From Medicago truncatula (Eukaryota > Streptophyta > Magnoliopsida > Fabales > Fabaceae), in NCBI RefSeq assembly GCF_003473485.1, contig NC_053045.1, positions 58,570,494-58,634,493 on the forward strand: a stretch of DNA of 64,000 bases, given 5' to 3'. The notes under the pieces are model-generated. The model made no database searches, was not told the DNA's origin, and was given only the letters and a program-made list of their open reading frames with translations. Below, piece after piece: positions 49,479 to 62,487 of the stretch. The position numbers and the translations under genes were made by a program. Every line of letters starts with the position of its first letter. Within the stretch, counting starts at the first letter, position 1.

Positions 49479-49996
49479 TAAAAATTTATCTTTTAGTTCT
49501 TAAACTCCTTAACTTATATCCTTAAAGTTTTCTAAAAAAAAATGTTTGTCCTTAAGTTAACACGACTCTTTAATATAACTATGGAGTCATAGATGAAGGA
49601 ACGAGACTTCTTTGATTCTTTTAAGTGTCAACCTCAATTTTGTCTTAACTCAGTGTTTTGATGTTCAAAATCCTCTCATTATTGAACATAGATCCGGTGC
49701 TTGCCGGTGTCCACAAGGTAACTCTCGGTGTTCAAAAGTATCTGGATTTATAGAATTTCAAACTACAAAATATTTTACCCTCTAAATTATAATATATTTT
49801 TTTTATGTAATATTTGATGCTTAATTATAATAAACACGTTTAATATTATTATTCCTTTTTTTAATTTAAAAATATAAATTAACTTTCAGAATATTAATTT
49901 TTATACTTAATTCATCAGTGTATGTTTTTAATTATTTGTTGTTTCAATATAAAAATAGAGAAATGATATTTAAATTTGAGACAACTTTATCTAATA
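49479..49996. other. Intergenic, no gene recognised
   Basis: AT-rich DNA between two foldback elements; nothing coding is supported. Confidence 0.4.
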
Positions 49997-50005
49997 CTCT
50001 TGTTA

Positions 50006-51109
50006 GGCTTAATACATCCTCCAGTCCCTCAACTTATTTTAATTTCTCAGTTTAGTTCCTTAACTATTAAATGTTTTAATTTGGTCCTTATCTTTGTTTT
50101 CGTCATCGATTTGGTCCAATTTTATTAATTTTAAATCCCTAAAAAAGAAGACCGTTGGATAAAGGAAGTTCATCATATCTAACCGTGCACCAGCAACACC
50201 TAAGTATATGAAATTAATTTTTAAAAATAATATAAATTCATTTATATTAATTTAGAAATAAAAAAGATTGGAAAATTAATTTTTGAAAATAAAAAAATTC
50301 AGAATTTTTTAATAAAAAAAACCTGGAGAATTACTTTTAATTTGGAAAGAAAAATCTGAATTTTTTCGAAATATATTTTCTAATAATTGGCCAAAATGGC
50401 TTTTTGTTAGAATCAGCCAAAATCGTAAAATCTTCATAATTTCGTAAAAAAATGATTTTTAAAGTAATCTGAATTTTTTCGAAAATAATAAAATTTTGAA
50501 AAAAAATAATCTGAATTTTTTCTAAATTTGTATCAAGATTATTAAAAGTTAAAAAAATTTCCAAAATTTTAATTTTGTAGAAAAAAATTTAAAAACTTTT
50601 TTTTGAAAAAAATCTGACATTTTTTTTAAACTTTTGAATTTTTGCTTTTTTTGTATTTTGAAAATTAAATTCCCGAATTTTTTAAAATCTTTTTATTTTC
50701 GAAAAAAATCTGAATTATAATTAATAAAAATCCATTTTGGCTAATTATTAGAAAATATATTTCGAAAAATTTCAGATTTTTTTTTTCGAAATTAAAATTA
50801 ATTTTCCAGATTTTTTTTTTTTTTATTTTCGAAAATTAATTTTCCAATTTTTTTATTTCTAAATTAATATAAATGAATTTATATTATTTTTAAAAATTAA
50901 ATTTCAGATAGTTAGGTGTTGGTGGTACACGGTTAGATATGATGAACTTCCTTTATCCAACGGTCATCTTTTTTTGGGATTTAAAATTAATAAAATATGG
51001 CCAAATCGATGACAAAAACAAAGATAATGACCAAATTGAAACGTTTAATAATTAAGGGACCACACTGAGAAATTAAAATAAGTGAAGGGACCGGAGGATG
51101 TATTAAACC
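50006..51109. mobile_element. Mutator-type foldback element (1,104 bp) with perfect 9-bp target duplication
   Basis: The termini GGCTTAATACATCCTCC (left) and GGAGGATGTATTAAACC (right) start arms of about 220 bp or more that are nearly perfect reverse complements, with further pairing of A/T-rich inner parts. CTCTTGTTA occurs at 49997-50005 and 51110-51118, a perfect 9-bp duplication. Arms include the GGTCC / GGGACC phrases found in the 61480 and 62280 elements. Non-coding. The whole transcript would form a long double-stranded hairpin. Confidence 0.92.
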
Positions 51110-51118
51110 CTCTTGTTA

Positions 51119-53514
51119 TATGCTTACTCTCTCTATTTCTCTTTCTCTCTCTATATATAGGGAACTTCTACTGTACTCTCACAAATTGAGGTTTACCGGT
51201 ACTCTTACTTTATAATTTTATAAAAGAGTAGTGATACATAGATCACCTTAGGTAGTATGTACCACTTATACACCCATACACAATTGTGACATGTGTCCAT
51301 GTGGTCCCCACACACACAAGAAACTCACATTCACACACTCTCATATGGGAGTGGTATATAGTATGTATGGAGAAAATGGTGTTCATGAAACATTATCCTT
51401 TATAAAATTAACGATTATTTTTTATGTAGTAAATAGCTATTTGTCAACATTTATATTTTATAGAATATCATTTCATAAGAAAAAACATCATTTCATTGTT
51501 TATAAGAATCATGTAACTAATTTTTTACATATTATCGTAAAAAATAATGAATGTTCTCAATTATGAGTGATAAAAATTCAATTTTTTTTTTTATTTCAGT
51601 GACACTTTTGATGAATAAGATTTAGTTATTATAATTATAAATGATAAAAAAAATTATTTTTATTCAAAAAACAACTCATTTAACTATCAATTTAAAAAGT
51701 AAATGTACCGGTACACTCTAATATACTGGAAGTACCATAAAATTTGTCTTTATAGATATCAATACTTATTATAAAAACTATTCATTTATTCACCCCTTAA
51801 AATAATATTCCCTTAGTCATGAGCACCTTGCCTGTTCTTCATCTTATTCTTTGGGAAATGTTAAATGTTAATGGGTGCCTCAGAAGCGTTGGTTAAAGAA
51901 TTAAAAAATAAAATATTTTTTTGGAAATTGTGTATTTTATTTTTTTAAAGTTAAAATATTGCTCTTTTTTTGCTCAAAAATAAATATTGCTCTTTTCAAT
52001 ATAAATCATGTCTTTTCTTTTTACTTTTAATATCTTAATTAATATTTCAAAGACATCGGTTAACAAGACCTTCTTTTTTTAAACACCTCTTCCATCTATT
52101 TGATGTTCAGTGTCTTACGGCCGGTGTCTCACACAGGGAAACACCCCCCCGGCATGAAATCATACCTTGTAATGATTTTGCTTTTCAAAATATTATATGG
52201 TTATTATGAACATTGAACAATTCTTGTTGGATGTTCCCATTATACACATGTGAGATTGAAGATTGTGCTTGTGGCTATTAATTTTATGGGGATAAAGTAA
52301 GGTTATTATTAGAGTGAAGAAGTGTCCCATAATTTATGGTATACTCATACTTAAAAATGGTTTAAAATTTTAATATGTCGTTAACTTTAATTAAAAGTTG
52401 AGTTTTAACATTCGAGACGCTCTGCTAGTCAACGTTGATATTCAACAAAAATTTGAAGATAAAAAAAAATGTAGATTTTGCTAACAAATGCTCTTAGGAC
52501 ATTAGATAAGAATTCGAAAAAGAAAATAATTATATTGAAGAAGTTACTTTTTAATGTTTCATTGTGTTGACTATACAATTTACTATTCCACTTTAAATTT
52601 TTTATCAAGTGCCTCAAGAGCACTTGTTCTTGTGAGCATTTTTCAAAAATGTAAGTTGGATTTCAAAGTACTAAAATAATATAATTATTTCTCTTAATTT
52701 TTTTTAAAACATCAATTGAGATCGTTCCGGTAAAAACTAGGGTCTTGTTGACATGTGCCTATAAAATAACATATTATTAGTAAACAAATAATATGTATCA
52801 TTTAGCTTGGACCTGTGTAAGTATTGGTCCATAATAAACCAATATTTATAACCATTGAATTATATGTATGCACAATAACATAATGCACCTCACACGTCTA
52901 ATTATTTTCTTTACTCTTTTCAAACTATTTTCCTGCCTTCTTTTTCTTTCTGTAATTTCAACATTCAATCTTCAATTGTTTTTAATAAAAATCCATCGTT
53001 TTCGATCAATATTTAGAATTTAATAATTTAACATATCTTTCATCATATATCATCTAACACACTTCTCCACCTAAAAATCACAGCAAAATAAACCATCCAA
53101 CCCATATGAAAAAGAGTGTTCGCCTTAGCATATGTTTGATTTTAATTTGGAGGGTCAAAAGTGATTTTAAAAGTTTTTTAGAGAAAAATAACGAAACAAG
53201 AATCGAACCCAAATTCGGCACATAAATAGGGCGGACCTTTACCACTGTAGTAGAATTGATTTTATTAGGTTTTGATGATTTATATGAGAATTGATTTTGC
53301 TCGTAGAACTAATTCTAATTGAAGTTAGAATTTATAATTTTTGACTACTACGATGGATGTTAGATATAAATTTAGAATTTATTGTTAAATCCAAACACAA
53401 ATCATTGTAAACACAAATTTATTGTAGAACTATCACCCCAAAACTAAACTTACACTTCGGGCTTAGGCAATCATTTCTATATTAAAAAAAAAAAAAAAAC
53501 TAAACATACACTTA
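51119..53514. other. Intergenic with possible old repeats
   Basis: A weak inverted pair (ACTGTACTCTCACAAATTGA ... ACCGGTAC at about 51168-51202 and GTACCGGTACACTCTAATAT at about 51704) suggests a decayed MITE of about 0.6 kb. At about 53190-53260 the minus strand shows CTACAGTGGTAAAGG and GGGTTCGATTC, resembling SINE A and B boxes. No gene is seen. Confidence 0.4.
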
Positions 53515-54130
53515 CACTATGTTTGAAACTGCTGATTCTTTGAGAAAAGATAACATGAAGGAAAGAATCACACATTTCAAGAATCCTTCTTTCGTTTGGT
53601 TGATCAACCAAGAGGATGGAAAGATCACTTTTGGTTGGGATCCACTAAAGATTGTCTTCTGACCCAATATGAGAAGAAAGGCTAGAGAAACAACAAGTCT
53701 TTTGAAAAAGACAAAAAAAACCTTATGCCAATATGCAATTATTTTGGTTTTTACTTTTATTTTTAATTACATAAAGCAAAGATGGATCAAATATATTACT
53801 ATATATTAAAACACGTATTATATTTATATCCATATATTTGTACTATATTTGTTGAAACACGCATCTATCTATATTAAAATATATATTTTATTTATATAAA
53901 TTGAGTTTATTAGTTATATTATATATATTTTTATATAAAGGACATTTATGTCATTTGAAAGTTATATATTTTTCTTTCCTTTCAATTTCTAATCCACTTT
54001 CATTCCTACCAAACAACCAAATAAATCATCTCACTTTTCACTCACTTTCTACTTACTTTCAATCCTCTAACAATCATTCCTTCTACTTTCTTTCCTTTTA
54101 CTTTTTCTTCTCATCCAAACAAGCCTTAGT
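53515..54130. mobile_element. Probable hAT-type MITE
   Basis: The left end (ACACTATGTTTGAAACTGC, then AAGGAAAGAATC) and right end (CTTTCTTTCC ... CATCCAAACAAGCCTTAG) show the GTTTG/CAAAC termini and purine- versus pyrimidine-rich arms of the plant hAT MITE type also seen upstream of 19123. Limits are approximate. Confidence 0.45.
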
Positions 54131-54418
54131 TTTAGCCTTTCATTTGGAATTGAAAACTTATTTTTATGTGTAATTATTGTAACCTTATTTTCTCGTATCC
54201 CTCGAGTCCCGAGCTTCACCAAATGAAGTAGGGACAGAGTCCTAAATTTTCATTCGTAGTGTCATAGCACAATGAACGAATAGGAACATGGTGGAAGGCA
54301 ATAAGAACAGGAAAAGGACAAACATCACCTTCAAGCTTCCTCATAGGCTTAATTAATTACGAAATTATTGAGAATTAAATTGATACTACTACTACAACAA
54401 TATAGGGGACTGAGATCT

Positions 54419-54555
54419 ATCCAGAAATTCTAGCTCAACTGGCAAAATACTGAAATTGTTAAGCCGGATGTTATGATTGGGATTCGACTCCGGTACCTCC
54501 ATTTATATGTGTGAGTTTATAATGGTTTTACCATTTCGTCTATCTATAAAAAAAA
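54419..54555 (+). mobile_element. tRNA-derived SINE with about 17-bp target duplication
   Basis: Near the start TCTAGCTCAACTGGCAAAAT is an A box and GGGATTCGACTCCGG a B box, the internal RNA polymerase III promoter of a tRNA-derived SINE. The body continues TATGTGTGAGTTTATAATGG and ends in A9. ATAGGGGACTGAGATCT (54402-54418) and ATAGGGAACTGGGACCT (54556-54572) match at 14 of 17 positions, an aged target duplication. Confidence 0.85.
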
Positions 54556-54572
54556 ATAGGGAACTGGGACCT

Positions 54573-55254
54573 TAATTTCAAATAATGTGTAGCATATTGA
54601 TGGTTGTCAAGAAGCTGAAAAGGGAATAAAGATATCCAGAAACAACAAAACAAAGCCGAGGATACGGGAAGTGCCAGAGAAACAATCCACATAGCACATG
54701 CATACCCCTATTGTTTATTGGATCATTACATTACACCTAATAATCATTGCAAGGGATGAAAACAAATAATTTGTGGGCCTAATACTTTGTTTTATAATGC
54801 ACTCAATAAGTGGAAGCCAACACCATCCATAAACTTATCTAACGGTTATCCAATTAATTGCTCAATGCTCATCTTTTATGAAATTCGATTCGATATAGTA
54901 TAATGATGTGTTTGGATTTACGGTCAAAACATCTTTTTCACGTCCCGAGACAATTTTTAACGTAATTTAAAGAAGCTTCAAAAGGTAGTTTTTCCTCAAA
55001 CGTGGGTTTTTACTGCTGAATTAATAAATCAACCGCTTGCACAAACATACTATAAGTAAGATAGACATATTGATCAATTTAATACTAAAACAGTAGAGTC
55101 CATAACCATATGGTAGTAATTTATAAGAGCTGTGTAGGTCCTAGCTACTCCTACCAAAGTGTAATGCATCCAGACCCCAAAACTGTTCCATTATCTCAAA
55201 CATTATAATTACTGTTATGACTCTGTTTTGTAAGACCAAGAAGCTGCTTATAAC
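54573..55254. other. Intergenic, no gene recognised
   Basis: No coding region, RNA gene or repeat end could be supported. Confidence 0.35.
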
Positions 55255-56128
55255 TTATAGCGGATAATTTATAAGCTCGTTTGATAAAAAAAGTTATCTT
55301 TGGTAACGGTTTTTTACAACGAGTTTATAGCTTATTTCACGAGCTTATAAGCTATTTTTCAGACGCTATTCCAAGTAGTGTTTGAGCTTATGGATTATTA
55401 ATATTTCTTCCACTTCTACCCTTATTATTTTTTATCAAAACCCACTTTTACCCTTCTGTTGTTTATTTCATTGCCTTTGTGTAATAGTCCAGCTGCACAT
55501 ATCTTTTTCATTGCGTGTGTGCCTTCAGTTATTTTTTTTTCATAGAATAAATATGCATTCCATTATTTATTTTTCAGCACGTCAACTTTTAATAAGTTTT
55601 TTCATTCAAATATAACCTCTTCTGTTGTTAATAATATAGTACATGTAACATTCAAAAAAAAATAAAAAATCAAAAGATAATATTCATTATAAGTATCTGT
55701 TGTTTGAATGTAACAATCGATCAATTTATTCAAAAGATAATATTTCCTCCGTCTCGTATGTTTGAGTTTCGAACTTCGATTCTTATATATTATACAATAT
55801 CTCTACTAATTGAGTTAAATTATAAGAATTATTATTCTTTTGAATTTTTTGAGTTAAATATTATCTTTTGAGTTAATATTCATTATAAGCATCTATTGTT
55901 TGAATGTAACAATCGATCAATTTATTAAAAAAAAATTCAAAAGATAATAATAATATAGTACATTTAATAATAATTCTTCTAAACAAATGCATATAATAAT
56001 AATGGTCTATTGTTACATATAATTGTTTTATAAAGTACAATCATTTAATTAAAATAAAATTTTTGCCAATAATTTTTTTTTTAATAAATTTAAATTACTT
56101 TTAAAAATAATAAATTATTAAATACTTT

Positions 56129-56170
<42 letters not shown>

Positions 56171-56345
56171 ACGAATTAAAGATGACCTTTTATGTCATTT
56201 TACATTTATCAAGTTGAACCGTTAATTTTACCAAACACTTAAATTAACTTATCAGCTATCAGTTATCAGCCATCAGCTATAAGCTATCAGCTAGCTTATC
56301 AGCTATCCGCTATTTTTACCAAACAGACTAGAGCTTATGAGTTTA
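55255..56345. mobile_element. hAT-type non-autonomous element with subterminal AGCTTATA / ATCAGCT repeats
   Basis: The left part has TTATAGCGGATAATTTATAA, GCTCGTTTGATAAAA and several GAGCTTATAAGCTA motifs. The right part has tandem TATCAGCTATCAG units, AGCTATCCGCTATTTTTACC and AAACAGACTAGAGC. The TAGCGGATAA / TTATCAGCTATCCGCTA ends are inverted. The interior includes a TA repeat (56131-56166). No transposase was found. Confidence 0.6.
56131..56166. repeat. (TA)n microsatellite
   Basis: About 36 bp of alternating TA inside the 55255-56345 element. Confidence 0.9.
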
Positions 56346-56836
56346 GGCGGAGCCAGCGAAGGCATACACAATCTAATTGGTTTTCTAACTTGCTTTTATA
56401 AAAAAAACGTAACACCCAATTTCAATTTCTTTCAAAATGATTTAACAATACTGGAGTATTTCGGTATCATATGGTTTTTCTATTGCTCGTTAACCGTTAT
56501 CATACGATGATGTATACGTACTTTTAGCCTGTTTGGTATCACGACTGAAAAGTTAAATGCGTGTCTAGAGGGGCTTTCACTGCAATTTTTAAAAGCTCAA
56601 ATTCCAAGCTTCATCAGAAACGCGGTTTCTGAACGTGAGTTTGGTAACTTCACCGCTAAAGCAAACACACATTTTTATTTATGGTTGGTTTTCTTGTGAC
56701 TAGGGTTTAGTGTAATCAGGGTGAGTAATTTTTTTGCAGCATGCCTTATTAATACGTGGAAATAAAATCTATCAAGAGTCTTATCACAAATGTTCTAAAA
56801 TAATCTTCTAACTAAAGACGAAGTGAATATAAAAAA

Positions 56837-57263
56837 GGCTTAATGATGTGTTTCGTCCTCGCAATTAGGCATCATTTAAAAATCAGTCCATGTAATCGTT
56901 AATCTTAGCAATTTACCCTTGCATTGTTTAATCATTTAAAATTCCGTCCTTTGACCAACTTAATCACTGCCACGTCATCAAATTAGCAAAATGGCATGGG
57001 AATGGACAAAAATACCCTCGTCTTTAATATGAGAAGAAGATGAAGACATGGGTAAAAATGTCATTTCAAGAATGGATGACGAGGGTATTTTTGTCCATTC
57101 CCATGTCATTTTGCTAATTTGATGACTTGGGAGTGATTAAGTTTGTCAAAGGACGAAATTTTAAATGATTAAACAATGCAAGGGTAAATTGCCTGGATTA
57201 ACGATTACAGAGACTAATTTTTAAATGACGCCTAATTACAAGGACGAAACACATCATTAAGCC
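56837..57263. mobile_element. Mutator-type foldback MITE (427 bp) with perfect 9-bp target duplication
   Basis: It begins GGCTTAATGATGTGTTTCGT and ends ACGAAACACATCATTAAGCC; arms of about 190 bp are nearly perfect reverse complements with only a short central loop. TATAAAAAA flanks both ends (56828-56836 and 57264-57272). The terminus GGCTTAAT is shared with the 50006-51109 element, so both belong to one group. Non-coding; a transcript would fold into a long hairpin. Confidence 0.93.
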
Positions 57264-58025
57264 TATAAAAAAAGAGTGAATAATAATAACTAAACCCAAC
57301 TAAATAGGTGAGAGAAAAAGGAAGAGAATTCTTGCAAAAGAGAAACAATTATAAACTCCACCAATGTGCCACTAATCTAGTCGATAAAATTCGATCAATT
57401 TATTCTAATTAGTATTTCCTCCGTCTCATGTTTGAATTTCGAAATTCGATTCTTATATATCATGCAATATCTCTATTAATTAAGTTAAATTTACGAAGAC
57501 GGTGTGATCATTTTTTTTAATAACCATGTATACTCAAATGAGACATCTAATTATGAGACGGAGAGATTACTCGAATTTTACCTTTTTTTTTTAACGCTTA
57601 TTGAAACTCATTAAGCACTAAACTTTATCCAATTGGTTTTTTTTGCACTTATATTTATATTCTTTCTCCATTGTCACTTTAATTGAAGGCAAAGAGAAAA
57701 CGACATGTGCTTTGTAATTGTGAGTCTATTATTGTTGTGTTTGTGAGTCCTTTATAAGCATCCCACACCGTTACGTTCTTCCTCCAACCTCCCAATTGCA
57801 GGGACACCTCACCCACTCCGTCCCGTTCCGTTCTCATTCATCTCATCTATTCCAACTCAACCACCTTCACTCTTCTTTCATCTCTCAAATATAGGTTTCT
57901 TCATTTCTCTGACTCACTTCCTTTTTTCAACAAAAACAAATTAAACAATCATCACTCTCTCAACAATCTAACCAGAATCCACAATCAGTTTCTCTTCCAT
58001 TTTTACTTCAAGCCAAGGTACTCAA
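57264..58025. other. Upstream region of the bHLH gene, with a small MITE
   Basis: At about 57413-57570 the ends TATTTCCTCCGTCTCATG and TATGAGACGGAGAGATTA are inverted repeats with a Stowaway-like CTCCGTC terminus; a related half occurs at about 55740. From about 57780 a CT-rich segment leads to the start codon (probable 5' leader), with CTTTATAAGC at about 57750 as a TATA candidate. Confidence 0.55.
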
Positions 58026-58631
58026 ATGACATCACCATCTACTACAATACCAAACATAGTAACAAACACAGACATATCACGTGACACAAGAAGAAAGAAA
58101 AGAAAGAACAAGACACAGAAACATCATCAACAAGATCAAATTCAAATCAACCCTAAATGGAAATCCCAAGAACAACAACAAATCTACTCCACCAAGCTCC
58201 GTCAAGCCATAACAAGAGTCAACTCATCATCCACCCCGCGCCGAGGAAAAGCCGTTCGAGAAGCCGCTGATAGAGCTCTGGCGGTGACGGCCAGAGGAAG
58301 AACTCGTTGGAGCCGGACCATTCTAATGACCCGGCTCAAGATCAAGTTTAGGAAGAAAAAACCTAACAGGGTAACGGCGCTGCCGTCAACTAGGTCAAAG
58401 AAGTCAAGGGTCAATGTTTTCCGGTTGAAGGGAAAGGTAGTACCAAGTATGCAAAGGAAAGTAAGGTTTCTTGGAGGGTTGGTTCCTGGTTGCAAAAAGG
58501 AACCATTACCGGTGATTCTTGAAGAAGCTATTGATTATATACCTGCACTTGAGATGCAGGTTAGAGCCATGAGTGCTCTTTTTAACCTTCTTTCTGCTTC
58601 TACTTCCGGCGCCGGCGTCAGTTCCGGTTGA
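58026..58631 (+). CDS. Atypical bHLH transcription regulator (IBH1/AIF type, bHLH147-150 group)
   Basis: An intronless gene of 201 codons. A basic N-terminal stretch RRKKRKNKTQK (22-32) is followed by KWKSQEQQQIYSTKLRQAI (44-62), then RALAVTARGRTRWSRTIL (83-100), which is the degenerate basic region, and RKVRFLGGLVPGCKKEPLPV through YIPALEMQVRAMSALFNLL (144-189), the helix-loop-helix. The conserved Glu/Arg pair needed for E-box DNA contact is missing, so this should act by dimerising with other bHLH proteins. From family knowledge, Arabidopsis relatives (AIF1-4, bHLH147-150) restrain cell elongation and brassinosteroid responses. Expected location is the nucleus. The coding DNA is GC-richer than its flanks, the reading frame is intact, and the start ATG sits after a CT-rich leader. 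Confidence 0.88.
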   Translation: MTSPSTTIPNIVTNTDISRDTRRKKRKNKTQKHHQQDQIQINPKWKSQEQQQIYSTKLRQAITRVNSSSTPRRGKAVREAADRALAVTARGRTRWSRTILMTRLKIKFRKKKPNRVTALPSTRSKKSRVNVFRLKGKVVPSMQRKVRFLGGLVPGCKKEPLPVILEEAIDYIPALEMQVRAMSALFNLLSASTSGAGVSSG

Positions 58632-61479
58632 TAAGATATCATAAGATACACTTTTGGTTTTGGGCCTGTATGTAATATATGGCAATTCATGTGTCCATAT
58701 TTTAATTTTTATTATTGTGAATTATTATTATTTGCCTCTTTTAAGCTAAATATTTATGCTTTATTTTTCTATTTTTGAAGTGTTTGTGAGAATAGGAACG
58801 GCATCTTTCAATTTCCAACGACGAGGTTAAATTCTTGGAACTTGAAAATTTAACGTTTATGAGAAAGAAATGAAGTACTAGTTCTAGTTCTAGTTATAGG
58901 TCATGGCTCCCCATCAAAGGTGGGTTTAGGTACCTGTTTCCTTACTCAACAAATGTTACCCTCCCTTAAAGCATAAGGAAGGAAGTTACTGCATTCATTC
59001 CTAGTAAAAAATTATTGATAAATTATTACTAGTACTGCACTAAAATAATGGACCAATAATAAGCAGATAAGTTTAAGATTTGACTTTTTATTATTCAGAG
59101 TCTATCTGAGAATGCTGATGTATGAGAATTTATTGGTCTTCTTCTCAGCTTAGAACAGAGCAATTAGTAGTAAGTGGATGTATGTATGTATGTGTCATGG
59201 AAATTGAATGAACCGAATGGCTAACTCCACTTTCTATAAAGTTTTTCATTCTTTCATTCATGAAAGCGCCAAAAAACAAGCTTATTGGACACAAGGAAAT
59301 GGTCTAACATGCCATGTGAATTCTCGTCCCCACCACCTATTACAACCTAACTGACATTTGACATTGTGCTCTTTACGTTCCTTGTCTTTTTCTTTCTTTC
59401 TTTAGAGAAATGATATTTGAACAACCATTTTTTGATAATTTTTGAGATAATTTTCTCTCTCATATTCACATTATCATTCTACTCTCCCTATTGCTTTGAT
59501 TTTGTGCCACTACCTAAATTTCTTTGTATAATTTAGTTGTCCAAAAGGTTGTCACAAGAAATAGTTGTTCAAATAACATTGCTCCTTTCTTTATATTTCA
59601 ACCAATTTCTAATTAAGTGTTGGAATATTTAACATTGAAATATTTATCCGAGATATTCAAATTTTATAGATACAAGAAATGATATAGTATTTGTAAATAA
59701 ACAATATTTAACAAGTGTGTATAAGTTCCCTCAAAAAAAAAAAAAGTGTGTTTAAGTTATTCTCTCTCTATCTCTCTTGATGCTTATTACTGAGGAGAGA
59801 TCTTTTTTAAGTATCAACGGCCTAACCAAACAAATAACATAAGTACATAACCCATCACATGTCAATATGTCATTTTCAATAGTCTATTTATATTTAAATA
59901 AGTACATTAAGATTTAAGATATAAAATATATAATTGATATTGTATTTTAAATTTCTATTAATTAATTCACATGTCATTGTTAAACTTAAAAGTTAAACGA
60001 TGAATTGATTAATATTCTTCTTATAATGATTTTCTTTGCGCTTCAAACGTTTATTCAGAAGAAAATGCTTTATTTCTTGGTTGTGGGCTTTTTATACCTC
60101 CTTTAGAGAGTATTATGTAAAATGTTGGTAAGTTTTTTGTGGCCTATTAAATTAGCGAATGCATAAGTTAGGATAAAAGACATATTGCAAAAATAGATTT
60201 GTTAACTTGATTGTGTGTGTGGTAAATGAAATGTTTTTACATTGATGGTGTATGTGGTACCCCATATTTGACCTGTTTTCTCCCATCCCATGGCTGCATG
60301 GCATTTATATTTTCAATAATCATGTGTGAATTACAACTGCAGTTTCTCCCTAAAAATAATTTAATCATTTTAATCATCAAGATATGTACTGAATACCCTA
60401 AATTCACCAAATAGTAGTTAGAGAATTCTTAAAAAAAAAAAAAAAAAAAGTATAGTTAGAGAATTCATTCTTTATAGTTTGGTCTCTAAATAGTAAAGAA
60501 AAGGCGGATTCTACTACAAAGGGAGAAAACAAAATTAAAAATGTGGGCATGATTATCTAAGATGCTTTGATTAATGAGTCACACACCCTTGCACACAAGG
60601 ATATATGGTCTTAATAAATACTATAGGTCGCTTTCTCACTTTCATTCCCGTGGCTGTGAGTCAATTAAGGCACACGAGTGCATGAGTTTCATCGCTTTCA
60701 ACAGAGGTATATACACTATTCACCATACTCAAACCCTGGTTACAGACTTACAGTTTCATGCATACCTCGGAAATTTGTTCATACGTGACTTTCTTTTGGA
60801 GTTACATGGAAACTGGAAACACAATTTATAACATCGTTTGTATTTTTTAATCATTATTTTCTCTCATGTCCGATGAAATTCAAACTTGATCGAGTGTATT
60901 TTATATATAATATTGGACAATTTAAAATGTCGTGTTTTGTGTGTCTAAATAATACAATTTAGTTTTTTAGGGTTTGGACTAAGTTTTGTTACAATAGCAC
61001 TATTTCAACATTTCTTTTGAAGCACATTCATTTCAGCATTTAAAAGTGTGACCAAGCTATAGTTCAATACATTCCCATGCGGTTGTTGATGTTGAATCAC
61101 CTTCTTACATTATGAATGATAAAGCGGAAGATGGAAATAACACAAACACACTTTAAATAAATTGAAACAGGTCATTGTTTTATGCGTCCACATCGATCAC
61201 TAACACCAAAGTATCATAATTTTCGACAAAAGGAAAATGGCCACAATTCTAATCAATCTTCATTTACTTAATGAAACTCGTGTCACCAACTTTAAACACA
61301 AATGTTACTATCACAGCCACTTGATGAAAGATAAGAAAAGTTTGAATAATAAACTAAAAAATAAAACAGTGTCGTCCATTCATTGGTTCATGCGTTTCTC
61401 AAAATGTTTCCATCTCCAAAAAAATATTCTCCATTAATTTACCTAATGGAGGACCAATAATTACTTCCCTCATTCTTTT
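58632..61479. other. Intergenic, no gene recognised
   Basis: Nearly 3 kb after the bHLH gene. The first part (to about 58760) is probably 3' UTR. Open frames around 60226, 60574 and 61237 lack motifs. A poly-A run of 19 bases lies at 60431-60450. Confidence 0.4.
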
Positions 61480-61917
61480 AGCTTAATTACCTTTTTGTCA
61501 TCTAACTATTTAATTAATTGGTAACTAAAAATTGATTTATTTCGGTCCTTTAAGTTTCTCACCGTTACTACATTTAGTCATTTTTGTTAGTTTTATTCAA
61601 ATAAACGTTAGGGTTTGTGTTATGTAGGTACCTGACCTCCTGTTTCGCACATACATATGAACCATAACAGTTACCAATAATATTAGTCACTATTTAATCA
61701 TAATACCTTAACAAGGCATATGACCAAAATAATACTAATAAATAAAGTTAGAGGACCCACATAACATAAACCATAACGTTTATTTGAATAAAACTAACAG
61801 AAAAGACTAAATGCAGTAACGGTGAAAAACTTAGAGGACCAAAATAAATCAATTTTTAGTTAGATGACCAATCTGATACCAATTAAATAATTAGAAAACC
61901 AAAAAGATAATTTAGCC
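61480..61917. mobile_element. Mutator-type foldback MITE (about 438 bp)
   Basis: The arms pair over about 170 bp: left GTAACTAAAAATTGATTTAT and AACGTTAGGGTTTG; right AATAAATCAATTTTTAGTTA and ACCATAACGTT. The end TTTAGCC in reverse is GGCTAAA, close to the GGCTTAAT terminus of the other elements. Flanks CATTCTTTT and TATACTTTT match 7 of 9, a possible decayed 9-bp duplication. Confidence 0.75.
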
Positions 61918-62264
61918 TATACTTTTCCTGTCCTGTTATGTTTTCTATGTGTATTCATTCTCTTGTAATTGCTTTGAAGTATAGTTACATATTAAACATA
62001 TACTTTTTTGAGGTAATAGAAATCAAATAATAGATTCCCGTCATATGTTCTTAAAGAAAAAAAGACAGAGACATGAAATAGGGCTCCACAAACTGACAGG
62101 AACACCTACACTTCAAATATATGTAGGACTTTATATATCTTTCTCTTCGAACGACACTATACAAAACTAACTAACCTGAGATAATCTACTCTCACAAAAA
62201 TTCTCTGATTATGCAGATAGGGATTACAACAATCATTCTTAACAACGATGCTATATAGTAAATT

Positions 62265-62487
62265 AATATGAATAAATTACACTTCCCTCCCCTATATTTT
62301 GCTTTGTTATTAATTTTAGTCTTTTCTGTTAGTTTCTTTCAAAAAAACGTTAACTTATGTACCAATAGAAAAGACTAAAATTAGTAACAAAGCAAAACAT
62401 AGGGGACCAAATTGGTACAAATTATAGTTAGGGGACCAAATTAAGACAATCAATTAAGTTAAGGGATCAGATGATTGAATAAGCCTG
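62265..62487. mobile_element. Truncated foldback MITE related to the 61480 element
   Basis: CCCCTATATTTTGCTTTGTT and TAATTTTAGTCTTTTCTGTT pair with AAAAGACTAAAATTAGTAAC and AAAGCAAAACATAGGGG. The right side continues with GGGACCAAATTGG phrases to AATAAGCC (reverse GGCTTATT), while the left side has lost its outer part. Non-coding. Confidence 0.65.
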
